This document shows positions 18,978 through 28,061 of a DNA stretch of 64,000 nucleotides, in pieces; position 1 is the first letter of the stretch; every line of letters starts with the position of its first letter. This DNA comes from Rhizobiales bacterium Ga0077545 (lineage in GTDB: Bacteria; Pseudomonadota; Alphaproteobacteria; Rhizobiales; Methylopilaceae). Below the pieces are notes generated by a model. It made no database searches, was not told where the DNA came from, and was given only the letters and a program-made list of their open reading frames with translations. Made by a program: the position numbers and the translations under genes. The stretch covers positions 44,293 through 108,292 of the forward strand of contig LNEV01000019.1 in NCBI GenBank assembly GCA_001464335.1, given 5' to 3'.

Positions 18978-19301
18978 ATGAACCTCAAGATTTTCGCGCC
19001 GGCGCTTGCCACTCTCATGCTTGCCGGAACGGCTTATGCGCAGAGCCCGTCCCCGGCGGCGGACTGTAAGACGGGCGATCTGAACTGCCCGACCCCGATG
19101 AACCAGGACAACACCGCTCCGGTCGGAACGGGCCGTTCCGCCACGGAAGCGGGTAATCCCGACGGTACCGGAATGGGCGCCGGTGGCGCGGCAGGCGCGG
19201 GCGGCATGTCCGAGCAGGGCACTCCGGCCGAGCGGAACTCTCCGGCCGCTCAGGAAACCAACCCGACGGTCCAGCCTAACGACCAGGGCAGCAGCAAGTA
19301 A
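18978..19301 (+). CDS. Small secreted Gly/Pro/Thr-rich protein
   Basis: 107 aa from ATG 18978 with AGGGAG 7 nt upstream. Signal peptide MNLKIFAPALATLMLAGTAYAQ is followed by a low-complexity mature region rich in Gly, Ala, Asn, Thr and Pro, with two cysteines close together (DCKTGDLNC). No domain is recognised. Likely a small periplasmic or surface protein. A terminator-like hairpin follows. Confidence 0.7.
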   Translation: MNLKIFAPALATLMLAGTAYAQSPSPAADCKTGDLNCPTPMNQDNTAPVGTGRSATEAGNPDGTGMGAGGAAGAGGMSEQGTPAERNSPAAQETNPTVQPNDQGSSK

Positions 19302-19320
19302 TTTTTCGGCAAGCCGAATC

Positions 19321-19359
19321 GCGGGGCCGTCGCCTTCGGGCGGTGGCCTCGTGCTTTTT
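19321..19359 (+). terminator. Terminator after small secreted protein gene
   Basis: GGGGCCGTCGCC-TTC-GGGCGGTGGCCTC pairs with some G-U, followed by GTGCTTTTTG. It separates the small secreted protein gene from rlmN. Confidence 0.6.
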
Positions 19360-19386
19360 GAACGATTTTACCTTATATGAGCGGCA

Positions 19387-20574
19387 ATGCTGACCTCTGC
19401 CGCCACCATAGACGCCGTTCCGGCGATCTCATCGCCCATCGTCCCATCTCTCGTCGGGATGACGCGAAGTGAAATCGCGTCCGCCCTTGAAGCGGCCGAC
19501 GTGTCGCCCCGCGAGGTGCGCATGCGCGCCGCCCAGATCTGGCACTGGATCTATCATCGCGGTGTCACGGATTTTGCGGCGATGACCAATATCGGAAAGC
19601 CCCTGCGGGCCGTTCTCGAAGAACGTTTCTCGCTTGCGCGTCCCGAAATCGTCACCCAGCAGATATCGACCGACGGCACCCGCAAATGGCTCATCCGCCT
19701 CCCGCCGCGCGCCGACGACACGCGCCCTCACGAAGTCGAGGCGGTGTACATACCCGAGGCCGACCGCGGAACGCTTTGTGTCTCCTCGCAGGTTGGCTGC
19801 ACGCTCGCCTGCACGTTCTGCCATACCGGCACGCAGACCTTGGTGCGCAATCTGACATCGGCCGAAATCGTTGCGCAGCTCGTCATCGCGCGCGACGCCA
19901 TCGGCGACTGGCCGGGCATGGAGCGCTCGAAAGAAGGCCTTGTTCCCGACGCCGAGCGCGCCGTGACGAACATCGTTTTCATGGGCATGGGCGAGCCGCT
20001 CTACAATCTCGACGGCGTGAAAGCGGCCATCGAGGTCATGTCGGACGGCGAAGGGCTTTCGTTGTCGCGCCGCCGCATCACGGTCTCGACCTCGGGCGTG
20101 GTGCCGGAGATCGAGCGCCTCGGCGCCGAAAGCGGGCCGATGCTGGCGATTTCTCTGCACGCGACGCGCGATGATCTGCGCAACAAGCTCGTTCCGCTGA
20201 ACAAGAAGTACGACATCAAGACGCTGCTTGAGGCGTGCCGTGCTTATCCCGGCGTGTCGAACGCGCGGCGCATCACGTTCGAATATGTGATGCTGAAGGG
20301 CGTCAACGATTCGGATGCGGAAGCGCGCGAGCTGGTTCGCCTGTTGAAGGGCATTCCGGCGAAGATCAATCTTATTCCGTTCAATCCCTGGCCCGGCACC
20401 CAGTACGAGTGCTCCGACTGGGAGCGGATCGAGGCGTTCTCGGAAATCGTGTTCCGCGCTGGCTATGCCTCGCCGGTACGCACGCCGCGCGGCCGCGACA
20501 TTCTCGCCGCCTGCGGCCAGCTCAAATCCGCAACCGAGCGCCTGCGTGCGCGCGCGAGGCTGGCTGCGGAGTGA
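19387..20574 (+). CDS. rlmN: Dual-specificity RNA methyltransferase RlmN
   Basis: 395 aa radical-SAM enzyme making 2-methyladenosine at A2503 of 23S rRNA and A37 of some tRNAs. The cluster motif is C138-x3-C142-x2-C145 (CTLACTFC). The methyl-carrying cysteine is in [14 protein letters not shown] near the C-terminus; a second conserved cysteine lies upstream. GMGEPLYN and the SAM-binding VSTSG..P are present. The stop overlaps the GTG of the next gene (GTGA). Confidence 0.96.
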   Translation: MLTSAATIDAVPAISSPIVPSLVGMTRSEIASALEAADVSPREVRMRAAQIWHWIYHRGVTDFAAMTNIGKPLRAVLEERFSLARPEIVTQQISTDGTRKWLIRLPPRADDTRPHEVEAVYIPEADRGTLCVSSQVGCTLACTFCHTGTQTLVRNLTSAEIVAQLVIARDAIGDWPGMERSKEGLVPDAERAVTNIVFMGMGEPLYNLDGVKAAIEVMSDGEGLSLSRRRITVSTSGVVPEIERLGAESGPMLAISLHATRDDLRNKLVPLNKKYDIKTLLEACRAYPGVSNARRITFEYVMLKGVNDSDAEARELVRLLKGIPAKINLIPFNPWPGTQYECSDWERIEAFSEIVFRAGYASPVRTPRGRDILAACGQLKSATERLRARARLAAE

Positions 20575-21017
20575 ACCTCCTTCTTCGTCTTTTTCTGATT
20601 CCCATCGGCTACATCGCGGCGGTGCTGACCGCCGCGTCGACCGCGGCTCTGATCGAATGGCTGCGTGCCTACGGGCCTGTCGCGCATGATCCGGCGGCGC
20701 TCAGCATAACCGGCATGATGGTTGTGACGGACTGGATCGTGCTTCTTGGTGTGATCGGCTACACGGCGGCCATTCCGAGTCTCATCGCCATCGGCGCGGC
20801 TGAGGCCTTTTCGTTGCGGAGCGCGCTTTACTTCTGCGGTGCGGGTCTTGCGGTGGCGTTCATCGCGAGCGTGCTCATCGAGCCCGGAATGCTTCCGCCC
20901 TTCGTTGCTGAGCCTGCGGTCGCGGCCGCATCCGGCATTGCCGGTGGCCTTGCCTACTGGATTTCGTCTGGCCGCTGGTCCGGTCCGAGCCGCAAAGCGG
21001 AACCTCCTGCCGCCTGA
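20571..21017 (+). CDS. Small four-span membrane protein, unknown
   Basis: 148 aa from GTG 20571, overlapping the rlmN stop. Hydrophobic segments: [66 protein letters not shown] and [17 protein letters not shown], then a short basic tail. No motif is recognised. Conservation of this small membrane gene after rlmN in Rhizobiales would support translation. Much of its upstream frame lies inside rlmN and is noise. Confidence 0.7.
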   Translation: MNLLLRLFLIPIGYIAAVLTAASTAALIEWLRAYGPVAHDPAALSITGMMVVTDWIVLLGVIGYTAAIPSLIAIGAAEAFSLRSALYFCGAGLAVAFIASVLIEPGMLPPFVAEPAVAAASGIAGGLAYWISSGRWSGPSRKAEPPAA

Positions 21018-21076
21018 GGCCGTTTCCCCGTGCCGGCTTCCGGTGTAGAGGAAGCATGGGGCATCCGGAGGGTATC

Positions 21077-21670
21077 ATGTCGCCAATCTTCACGCGCATC
21101 CGCGCATTCGCCGCGGCTCTCATTTTCGGCGGCCTTGTCGCCGGTTGCGGCGTCAACACGATCCCGACGCTGGACGAGCAGGTTAAAGGCCAGTGGAGCG
21201 AGGTGCAGAACCAGTACCAGCGCCGTGCCGAGCTTATTCCAAACCTCGTCGAGACCGTGAAAGGCTTTGCCGCGCAGGAGCGCGAAACCCTGACCGCGGT
21301 CGTCGAGGCGCGCGCCAAGGCCACCCAGATCACCGTCAACGCCGAACAGCTTGCCGATCCGGAAGCGGTGAAGCGCTTCCTCGATGCCCAGCAGCAATTG
21401 TCGGGCGCGCTGGGGCGTCTCCTGGCGGTTTCCGAAAACTATCCCGAGCTGAAGTCGAACCAGAACTTCCTTGCCTTGCAGTCCCAGCTCGAAGGCACCG
21501 AAAACCGGATCGCCGTTGCGCGGCGCGACTACATCCAGTCGGTGCAGGCCTACAACACGGAAGTGCGTACGTTCCCCGGCCGTCTCTGGGCCTTGATCTG
21601 GGGCGCCTCGCCGAAGGCAACGTTCGAGACCGCCGCTGAAAACCAGACCGCGCCGAAGGTGCAGTTCTGA
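21077..21670 (+). CDS. LemA family protein
   Basis: 197 aa from ATG 21077 (GGAGGG upstream). Signal segment AFAAALIFGGLVAGCGVNT contains a lipobox-like VAGC, so it may be a lipoprotein. The LemA core follows: NQYQRRAELIPNLVETVKGFA, the ENYPELKSNQNFLALQSQLE motif and ENRIAVARRDYIQSV, an all-helical fold. It leads a lemA-TPM-TPM operon, a recurrent arrangement; the proteins are thought to act together at the membrane, but the activity is unknown. Confidence 0.9.
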   Translation: MSPIFTRIRAFAAALIFGGLVAGCGVNTIPTLDEQVKGQWSEVQNQYQRRAELIPNLVETVKGFAAQERETLTAVVEARAKATQITVNAEQLADPEAVKRFLDAQQQLSGALGRLLAVSENYPELKSNQNFLALQSQLEGTENRIAVARRDYIQSVQAYNTEVRTFPGRLWALIWGASPKATFETAAENQTAPKVQF

Positions 21671-21691
21671 GACGATGAAAACCTTGCCCCG

Positions 21692-21730
21692 CATCCTGAG
21701 GCGAGCCCGCAGGGCTCGTCTCGCAGGATG
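21692..21730. repeat. REP-like palindrome A
   Basis: CATCCTGAGG-CGAGCCC-GCA-GGGCTCG-TCTCGCAGGATG: an imperfect hairpin with an asymmetric mid-stem bulge, of the type scattered through rhizobial genomes. It sits between lemA and the TPM gene and pairs with element B 24 nt downstream. Confidence 0.6.
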
Positions 21731-21753
21731 GGCCGAGAGTGCGGTGATTGCCG

Positions 21754-21796
21754 CTCATCCTTCGAGACGCCCGTTGCGCGGGCTCCTCAGGATGAG
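21754..21796. repeat. REP-like palindrome B, containing the start codon of the TPM gene
   Basis: CTCATCCTTCGAGACGCCCG ... CGGGCTCCTCAGGATGAG forms a second hairpin, the same family as element A. The likely ATG of the following gene (21792) is the GATGAG end of this repeat. Confidence 0.6.
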
Positions 21797-22589
21797 GGCG
21801 GTGGGCTTTGTGGTCGTGGCTCTGCTCGGCCTTTCCGCGCCCGCCTTCGCCCAGACCTTCCCGGCGCTGACGAGCCGCGTCGTCGACGACGCGAACATTC
21901 TCGACATCCCGACCGAGGCGGCCATCGAGCAGAAGCTCGCCGAACTGGAGAAGAAGACGACCAGCCAGGTCGTCGTCGTGACGCTGCCCTCCCTTCAGGG
22001 CTACGAGATCGAGGATTACGGCTACCGCCTCGGGCGCGAATGGGGCATCGGCCAGAAAGACAAGGACAACGGCGCGCTCCTCATCGTCGCGCCGAACGAG
22101 CGCAAGGTCAGGATCGAGGTCGGCTACGGGCTCGAAGGATCACTGACCGACGCCGTGACATCCGTCATCATCCAGAACGCGATACTGCCGCGTTTCCGCG
22201 CGGGCGATTTTGCGGGCGGCATTTCGCGCGGTGTCGACGACATCGTGCAGGTGGCCGAAGGCGACACCGAATATGCCGAGCGCGCGGAGCAAGCCCAGCG
22301 CTCCGACACCGACGGTTCCGACATGATATTCCAGATCATCATCTGGCTGTTCATCGCGTTCTGGCTCTGGCGTCTGTTCTCCCTCAATTCCCGAGGCGGC
22401 AAGCGCAATGCGCGCGTGCGCCGTTCGTCCGCACCGTGGATCATCCCGACCGGCATGGGGACCGGGATGGGCTCCGGCTGGGGCGGCGGGTTCGGCGGTG
22501 GCGGCGGTTTTGGAGGCGGGGGTGGCTTTGGCGGCGGTGGCGGCGGTGGCGGCGGCTTCGGCGGCGGCGGTTCTTCGGGGAGCTGGTGA
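21792..22589 (+). CDS. TPM-domain protein with signal peptide and Gly-rich tail (YgcG type)
   Basis: 265 aa from ATG 21792. Signal peptide MRAVGFVVVALLGLSAPAFAQ, then the TPM fold: RVVDDANILDIP, SQVVVVTLPSLQGYEIEDYGYRLGREWGIG, NGALLIVAPNERKVRIEVGYGLEG. One membrane span (IFQIIIWLFIAFWLWRLF) precedes a basic linker and an extreme glycine-rich C-terminus ending GSSGSW. The frame continues upstream to 21675, but those codons encode the two palindromes. The stop overlaps the next start (TGATG). Function: membrane-associated, unresolved in the family. Confidence 0.85.
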   Translation: MRAVGFVVVALLGLSAPAFAQTFPALTSRVVDDANILDIPTEAAIEQKLAELEKKTTSQVVVVTLPSLQGYEIEDYGYRLGREWGIGQKDKDNGALLIVAPNERKVRIEVGYGLEGSLTDAVTSVIIQNAILPRFRAGDFAGGISRGVDDIVQVAEGDTEYAERAEQAQRSDTDGSDMIFQIIIWLFIAFWLWRLFSLNSRGGKRNARVRRSSAPWIIPTGMGTGMGSGWGGGFGGGGGFGGGGGFGGGGGGGGGFGGGGSSGSW

Positions 22590-23209
22590 TGGACAAAGCC
22601 GAACTCTCACCGACGGATCTCGAAAAGATCGCCAAAGCCATCGGCGAGGCCGAGACGGCTACGTCGGGCGAAATCTTCGTCGTCGTGGCGCGTCGGGCCG
22701 ACGATTATCGGCTTGTCCCGGTGTTATGGGCGGCCGTCGCGGCCCTTGTGCTTGTCTGGCCGCTCTTTCTGTTCACGCCGCTCGGCATGGCGACGATCCT
22801 CTTGGTGCAGGCTGCGATTTTTGCGCTGTGGTGCGTGGCGCTGACGCCGGATGCGATACGCCTGCGCGTGGTGCCAGGACCGCTTGCGGCGGCGAATGCC
22901 GAACGGGCCGCGCGCGAGCAATTTCTCTCGCACGGCGTCCACACAACGAAGGCGCGTACCGGCGTTCTGATCTACGCCGCGCTTGTCGAACACCGCGTCG
23001 AGATCGTCGCCGATGACGGGATCGCCGAAAAGGTCGATCAGACCGAATGGGACGCGATTGCCGACACCGTCATCGCTGCTGCACGAAGCGACAACCTTTC
23101 CGGCGGGCTTCTGAGCGCTGTCGGGAAAGCAGGCGAGGTGCTGGCGCGGCATTTCCCGCCGCAAGCCGGGGATCGCAACGAACTGCCAAATCGCGTGGTG
23201 GAACTCTAG
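22589..23209 (+). CDS. TPM-domain membrane protein, second copy
   Basis: 206 aa from ATG 22589, overlapping the previous stop. No signal peptide; it begins ELSPTDLEKIAKAIGEAETATSGEIFVVV, carries two membrane segments (LVPVLWAAVAALVLVWPLFLF and MATILLVQAAIFALWCVAL), then FLSHGVHTTKARTGVLIYAALVEHRVEIVADDGIAEKV, the TPM motif. Third gene of lemA-TPM-TPM; the pair differs in topology, consistent with a complex (inference). Confidence 0.8.
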   Translation: MDKAELSPTDLEKIAKAIGEAETATSGEIFVVVARRADDYRLVPVLWAAVAALVLVWPLFLFTPLGMATILLVQAAIFALWCVALTPDAIRLRVVPGPLAAANAERAAREQFLSHGVHTTKARTGVLIYAALVEHRVEIVADDGIAEKVDQTEWDAIADTVIAAARSDNLSGGLLSAVGKAGEVLARHFPPQAGDRNELPNRVVEL

Positions 23210-23290
23210 CGCGACCCGTCTCGCAGACGCCACAGACGGGCTATACTCAGGATCAAGGCCCCGCAGAACGGGCCGCAACAGGATGGCCAA

Positions 23291-26200
23291 GTGACCGACG
23301 TTCTTCCCCCGAAATCCCCGCCGGAAACACGCCCCGACAAGGCGCCTGTCTCTTTTGCCGCGCAATTGTTCGGGCGCACGCCGGTCGAGGATCGCGCCGG
23401 ACTGAAGCCGCAGGATCTCGCGGTCCTGGCCGATGCTGCATGGCGGCACCTTCAGAAGCGCTCTCCCGAACGGCACGACCTCAAGATATTCAATCCCGAT
23501 CTGCCGGGGCTTTCGGGCATCACGGTGGTCGAGGCCATTAACGCCGACATGCCGTTTTTGCTGGATTCGACGATTGCCGAACTTGCTGCGCGCGGAATTG
23601 AAGCGCGACTGGTCGCCCATCCCATCCTCGGCGTGGAGCGTGACGACGACGGCGTGCTGACGCTCTTCGAAGGCGAACTGCACGGCGAGGACACGGCGCG
23701 CGAAAGCCTGATACATCTGCACATCGACCGCGTGGACGACGACGGCGAGCTCGCCGATCTGCAGGCCGAACTCGACCGCGTCTATGAGGACGTCCGTGTC
23801 GCAACGCGCGATTTCAACGCCATGCGCAACCGCGTGGCCGACGAGCTCGCCGAGCTTGAGCGCAGCCCGCCGCCGGTGCCGGAGGAGGATGCGCTTGAGG
23901 CGCTGGCCTTCCTGCGATGGCTGATCGACGGCAATTTCATTTTCGTCGGCCTGCGTGATTACCGCGATGTCGAGAATGCGCTGTCCAACACGCCCGACAC
24001 GGCGGTGGACACGGGCCTTGGCATCCTGCGCGATCCGGAAGTGCGCGTGCTGCGGCGCGGCACCAAGCTCGTCGCGATGACGCCGGAAATACGTCAATTC
24101 CTGAAGGAGCCGGTGCCGCTCATTGTTACAAAAGCGTCGCTGCGCTCGCGCGTGCATCGGCGCTCGCACTTGGATTATATCGGCGTCAAACGTTTCGCGC
24201 CGGACGGATCGGTCACCGGCGAATTGCGGATCATCGGGCTTTTCACCGGAGCCGCCTATTCGCGCACCGCCGAAACCGTGCCGCTCATTCGTCGCAAGCT
24301 GAAGCTCATCACGCGCCATGCCGGGTTCGATCTCGGCTCGCATTCCGCGCGTGCGCTGGCGAACATCCTGGACACCTATCCGCGCGACGAACTGTTTCAG
24401 GTCGATGTCGATACGTTGTTCGATTTCTCGATGCAGATTCTCGCGCTCTATGAGCGCCCGCGCGTGCGTGTTCTCGCGCGCACCGATCGTTTTGACCGCT
24501 TCGTGTCCGCGCTCGTTTTCGTGCCGCGCGAGAAATACGATTCGAATGTGCGCGCGCGCATTGGAGAGCGCCTCGCCGAAGCCTATGGCGGCCGCGTTTC
24601 GATCTTCCATCCGAGCTTCCTCGAAGGTGTGCCTCTGACGCGGGTGCATTACATTATCGGGCGCTATGAAGGCGCGACCCCCAAGCCCGATCTTGCAGCG
24701 CTCGAGCGCGAGATTGCCGCCGAGACCCAGACCTGGGCCGACCGGCTGCGGGACGCGCTGTGCGCCTCGGGGGAAAGCGCCGAAGGGCGCCGCCTCGCGG
24801 CCCTGTATGGGCGAGCGTTCGATGCCGGATACCGCGAGACGTTCCTGCCTGCGCAGTCGGTCGAGCATGTCGTGCGGGTCGAGGGATTGTCCGCGGAGCA
24901 CCCGTTCGCCATCTCGTTCGACAAGATCGCGGGAGAGGCCGAGCGCATCTCGCTGAAGATATTTTCTCTCAACCGCTCGCTGCCGCTGACCGAGAGGGTG
25001 CCCATCCTGTCGGACATGGGCTTCGTGGCCGTCGAGGAGCGCACCTACGATATCGGTCTTCCGGACCGGAAAGTGTACCTTCACGACATGACGCTCGCGC
25101 GCGCAGCCGGAGGCGTCATCGACGTGGACGCGCATGGCGACGGGTTGACGGCGCTGGTCGCGGCGCTTGCCGCCGGCAAGGCCGAAAGCGATCCCTACAA
25201 CGCGCTGATTCTCGAAGCGGGGCTCGACTGGCGCGGCGCCGCACTGCTCCGCGCGATGTCGCGCTATCTGCGGCAGGCCAACATTCCGTTCAGCCATAAT
25301 TACATGGCGGCGGTGCTCGTCCGCCATGCCCCCATTGCGCAACACATCGCCGATCTGTTCCACGCGCGCTTCGATCCGGCAAAGGAGGCGGGCCGTGCTG
25401 ACGCGCAGGCCGCGATCCGTCAGGACATTGAGGACCAGCTTGCCGCCGTCGACAGTCTCGACGAGGACCGCATCATCCGCCGTTTCGTTAATCTCGTCGA
25501 ATGCATGCTGCGAACGAACTATTTCCAGCGTACGGGCGAAACGCTTCCGCGCGAGGTGATCTCGTTCAAGCTCGACGCAAAAAATCTCGACGGATTGCCG
25601 GAGCCGCGGCCGCTGTTCGAGATCTTTCTGTCCTCGCCGCGTGTCGAAGGCGTGCATCTGCGATTCGGACGCGTCGCCCGAGGGGGCATTCGCTGGTCCG
25701 ACCGGCCGGAAGATTTCCGCACGGAAATTCTCGGGCTCGTAAAGGCGCAGCAGGTGAAGAACGCCGTCATCGTGCCGGTTGGCGCGAAAGGCGGTTTTGT
25801 GCCGAAGAAATTGCCTCCGGTCGCCGACCGCGCCGCCTGGCTGGCCGAGGGCACGGAAGCCTACCGCATCTTCATTTCCGCGCTTCTCGATCTGACCGAC
25901 ACGCTTGAGGACGGTATGATCGTCCATCCCGCGTTGACGGTGCGTCATAACGGGGATGATCCCTATTTCGTCGTTGCTGCGGACAAGGGAACGGCCACCT
26001 TTTCCGATGTCGCCAACGAAATCGCGCTCGATCGCAGTTTCTGGCTCGGCGATGCGTTCGCGTCCGGCGGCTCGGCCGGGTATGACCACAAGAAGATGGC
26101 CATCACCGCGCGCGGCGCCTGGGAAGCGGTGAAGCGCCACTTCCGCGAACTCGACAAGGATATCCAGAGCGAGCCGTTCACGGTCGCCGGTGTCGGCGAC

Positions 26201-28048
26201 ATGTCCGGTGATGTGTTCGGCAATGGCATGCTGCTGTCGCGTCAGATCCGTCTTGTCGCAGCGTTCGACCATCGCGACATTTTCATCGACCCGGATCCGG
26301 ACGCGGGAAAGAGCTGGGCGGAACGCAAGCGGCTGTTCGATCTGCCGCGTTCGAGCTGGCAGGACTACGACAAATCCCTGATCTCGCAAGGCGGCGGCAT
26401 TTTTCCGCGTTCCTCCAAACGCATCGAGCTGACGCCGCAGATCAAGGCGTTGACCGGCCTCGCGGAAGACGCCGTGACGCCGCAGCAGTTGATGTCGGCG
26501 ATCCTGAAGCTCGATGTCGAGCTTCTGTTTTTCGGCGGCATCGGGACTTATGTCCGCTCCTCGGAGGAAAGCGACGCGGAGGCGGGCGACCGTTCGAACG
26601 ATCACATTCGCATCACCGGCCGGGATGTGCGGGCGACGGTGATCGGCGAAGGCGCCAATCTTGGCATGACGCAGTGCGGACGCGTGGAAGCGGCACAGAA
26701 CGGGGTGCGCCTCAACACCGATGCGATCGACAATTCCGCAGGCGTCAATACGTCGGACTATGAAGTCAACATCAAGATCGCGCTGACACCGGCGCTCGCG
26801 GATGGGCGCCTTCCGCTCGGTGCCCGCAACACGCTTCTAGCCAGCATGACGGACGAGATTGCAAGTCTCGTCCTCGCCAATAATCACCGGCAGACGCTTG
26901 CTCTGTCTCTCGCGTTGAAGCGCGGGGCAGAAGACCTTGGTTTCGAGCAGCGGCTGATGCAGATGCTGGAGGCAGACGGTCTGCTGGACCGCGATGTCGA
27001 GTTCCTGCCAGACGATGCCGCGCTTGCGCGCCGCGCACGCGAAGGGCTCGCGCTGACGCGGCCGGAACTCGCCGTGCTTCTGGCCTATGCCAAGAATGCG
27101 CTGTTCTCCGAACTGCTCGACACAGGCGTCCCGGACGATCCGTATCTCGGGCGAGAGCTTGCTCGATATTTCCCTGCGGCCTTGCGCGAACCCTATCGTA
27201 CCGACATCGATCATCACCGCCTGCGCCGCGAGATCATCGCGACGCGGCTCGTCAATGCGATGATCGATCTTGGAGGGCCCTCCTTGCTCGCGCGCCATCA
27301 AGGCGCGAGGGTTGAGGATGTGGCCGCGGCGTTCGCCGCAGTGCGTGACAGCTACCGCATCAACGATCTTCTCGGCGCGCTGGATGCGCTGGATGCGAAA
27401 ATCCCCGGCAGCCTTCATCTGGAACTCTACGCACTGGTGCAGGATCTCCTGCTGTCGCGGATGAGCTGGTTCCTGCGCTATGGGGCGCTCGGCGAGGGGC
27501 TGGATTCGGTCGTCACGCGCTTCCGCGACGGGCTCGACGCGGTGCGCGATGCCTTGTCGACGGCTCTGTCGCCGGAAGCGGAAGAAGAGCGTCGCAGCCG
27601 TGCGGTGCAATTGTCGGCGGCGGGTGTGCCGGACGATCTGGCTCTGTGGCTCGCAAGCATTGCGGCGCTCGAAGGCGGGCCGGACATCGAGCTTGTGGCC
27701 GAGGAGGCGCGTGCAACGATCCCGGATGCGGCCGAGACCCTGTTTGCCGTGCATGACGGTTTCGGCATGGGAACGCTGCGCAATGCGGCCGCCGAGATCG
27801 AGACATCGGACTATTTCGAGCGCATGGCGAAGGACCGCGCTCTCGGCGCGCTCGCCTCGGCGGCACGCACGATCGCGGTCGCGGTCGCGCAGCACGGCGT
27901 CGGGCAGGAAGCCTTCGAAGCGTGGTCCGTGGCGGTTCCTGCAAGCGCATCCACCAAAAAGGCGTTCGCAGACATTGCGCGATCCGGTGTTACGCTTGCA
28001 AAGCTCAGCGTTGCGGCGGATATGCTGGGAGACCTCGCAACCTCCTGA
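23291..28048 (+). CDS. gdhB: NAD-specific glutamate dehydrogenase, large (L_180) type
   Basis: 1585 aa, typical of the ~1600-residue GDH that deaminates glutamate to 2-oxoglutarate with NAD+. The long N-terminal half carries ACT-like regulatory domains (FLLDSTIAELAARGIEARLV). The catalytic core has HLRFGRVARGGIRWSDRPEDF, VGAKGGFVPKK (substrate Lys), DKGTATFSDVAN and GSAGYDHKKMAITARGAWE, then VAGVGDMSGDVFGNGML and FFGGIGTYVRSS. The GTG at 23291 is the chosen start. Glutamate catabolic role; allosteric control by amino acids is known in relatives. Confidence 0.95.
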   Translation: MTDVLPPKSPPETRPDKAPVSFAAQLFGRTPVEDRAGLKPQDLAVLADAAWRHLQKRSPERHDLKIFNPDLPGLSGITVVEAINADMPFLLDSTIAELAARGIEARLVAHPILGVERDDDGVLTLFEGELHGEDTARESLIHLHIDRVDDDGELADLQAELDRVYEDVRVATRDFNAMRNRVADELAELERSPPPVPEEDALEALAFLRWLIDGNFIFVGLRDYRDVENALSNTPDTAVDTGLGILRDPEVRVLRRGTKLVAMTPEIRQFLKEPVPLIVTKASLRSRVHRRSHLDYIGVKRFAPDGSVTGELRIIGLFTGAAYSRTAETVPLIRRKLKLITRHAGFDLGSHSARALANILDTYPRDELFQVDVDTLFDFSMQILALYERPRVRVLARTDRFDRFVSALVFVPREKYDSNVRARIGERLAEAYGGRVSIFHPSFLEGVPLTRVHYIIGRYEGATPKPDLAALEREIAAETQTWADRLRDALCASGESAEGRRLAALYGRAFDAGYRETFLPAQSVEHVVRVEGLSAEHPFAISFDKIAGEAERISLKIFSLNRSLPLTERVPILSDMGFVAVEERTYDIGLPDRKVYLHDMTLARAAGGVIDVDAHGDGLTALVAALAAGKAESDPYNALILEAGLDWRGAALLRAMSRYLRQANIPFSHNYMAAVLVRHAPIAQHIADLFHARFDPAKEAGRADAQAAIRQDIEDQLAAVDSLDEDRIIRRFVNLVECMLRTNYFQRTGETLPREVISFKLDAKNLDGLPEPRPLFEIFLSSPRVEGVHLRFGRVARGGIRWSDRPEDFRTEILGLVKAQQVKNAVIVPVGAKGGFVPKKLPPVADRAAWLAEGTEAYRIFISALLDLTDTLEDGMIVHPALTVRHNGDDPYFVVAADKGTATFSDVANEIALDRSFWLGDAFASGGSAGYDHKKMAITARGAWEAVKRHFRELDKDIQSEPFTVAGVGDMSGDVFGNGMLLSRQIRLVAAFDHRDIFIDPDPDAGKSWAERKRLFDLPRSSWQDYDKSLISQGGGIFPRSSKRIELTPQIKALTGLAEDAVTPQQLMSAILKLDVELLFFGGIGTYVRSSEESDAEAGDRSNDHIRITGRDVRATVIGEGANLGMTQCGRVEAAQNGVRLNTDAIDNSAGVNTSDYEVNIKIALTPALADGRLPLGARNTLLASMTDEIASLVLANNHRQTLALSLALKRGAEDLGFEQRLMQMLEADGLLDRDVEFLPDDAALARRAREGLALTRPELAVLLAYAKNALFSELLDTGVPDDPYLGRELARYFPAALREPYRTDIDHHRLRREIIATRLVNAMIDLGGPSLLARHQGARVEDVAAAFAAVRDSYRINDLLGALDALDAKIPGSLHLELYALVQDLLLSRMSWFLRYGALGEGLDSVVTRFRDGLDAVRDALSTALSPEAEEERRSRAVQLSAAGVPDDLALWLASIAALEGGPDIELVAEEARATIPDAAETLFAVHDGFGMGTLRNAAAEIETSDYFERMAKDRALGALASAARTIAVAVAQHGVGQEAFEAWSVAVPASASTKKAFADIARSGVTLAKLSVAADMLGDLATS

Positions 28049-28061
28049 TCAGCAAGGCTTC

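Noticed and set aside
22724..26605. 1293-codon minus-strand open frame opposite gdhB
   Set aside because: Composition artefact; the antisense protein is Arg/His-rich without any domain, while the plus frame is a clear GDH.
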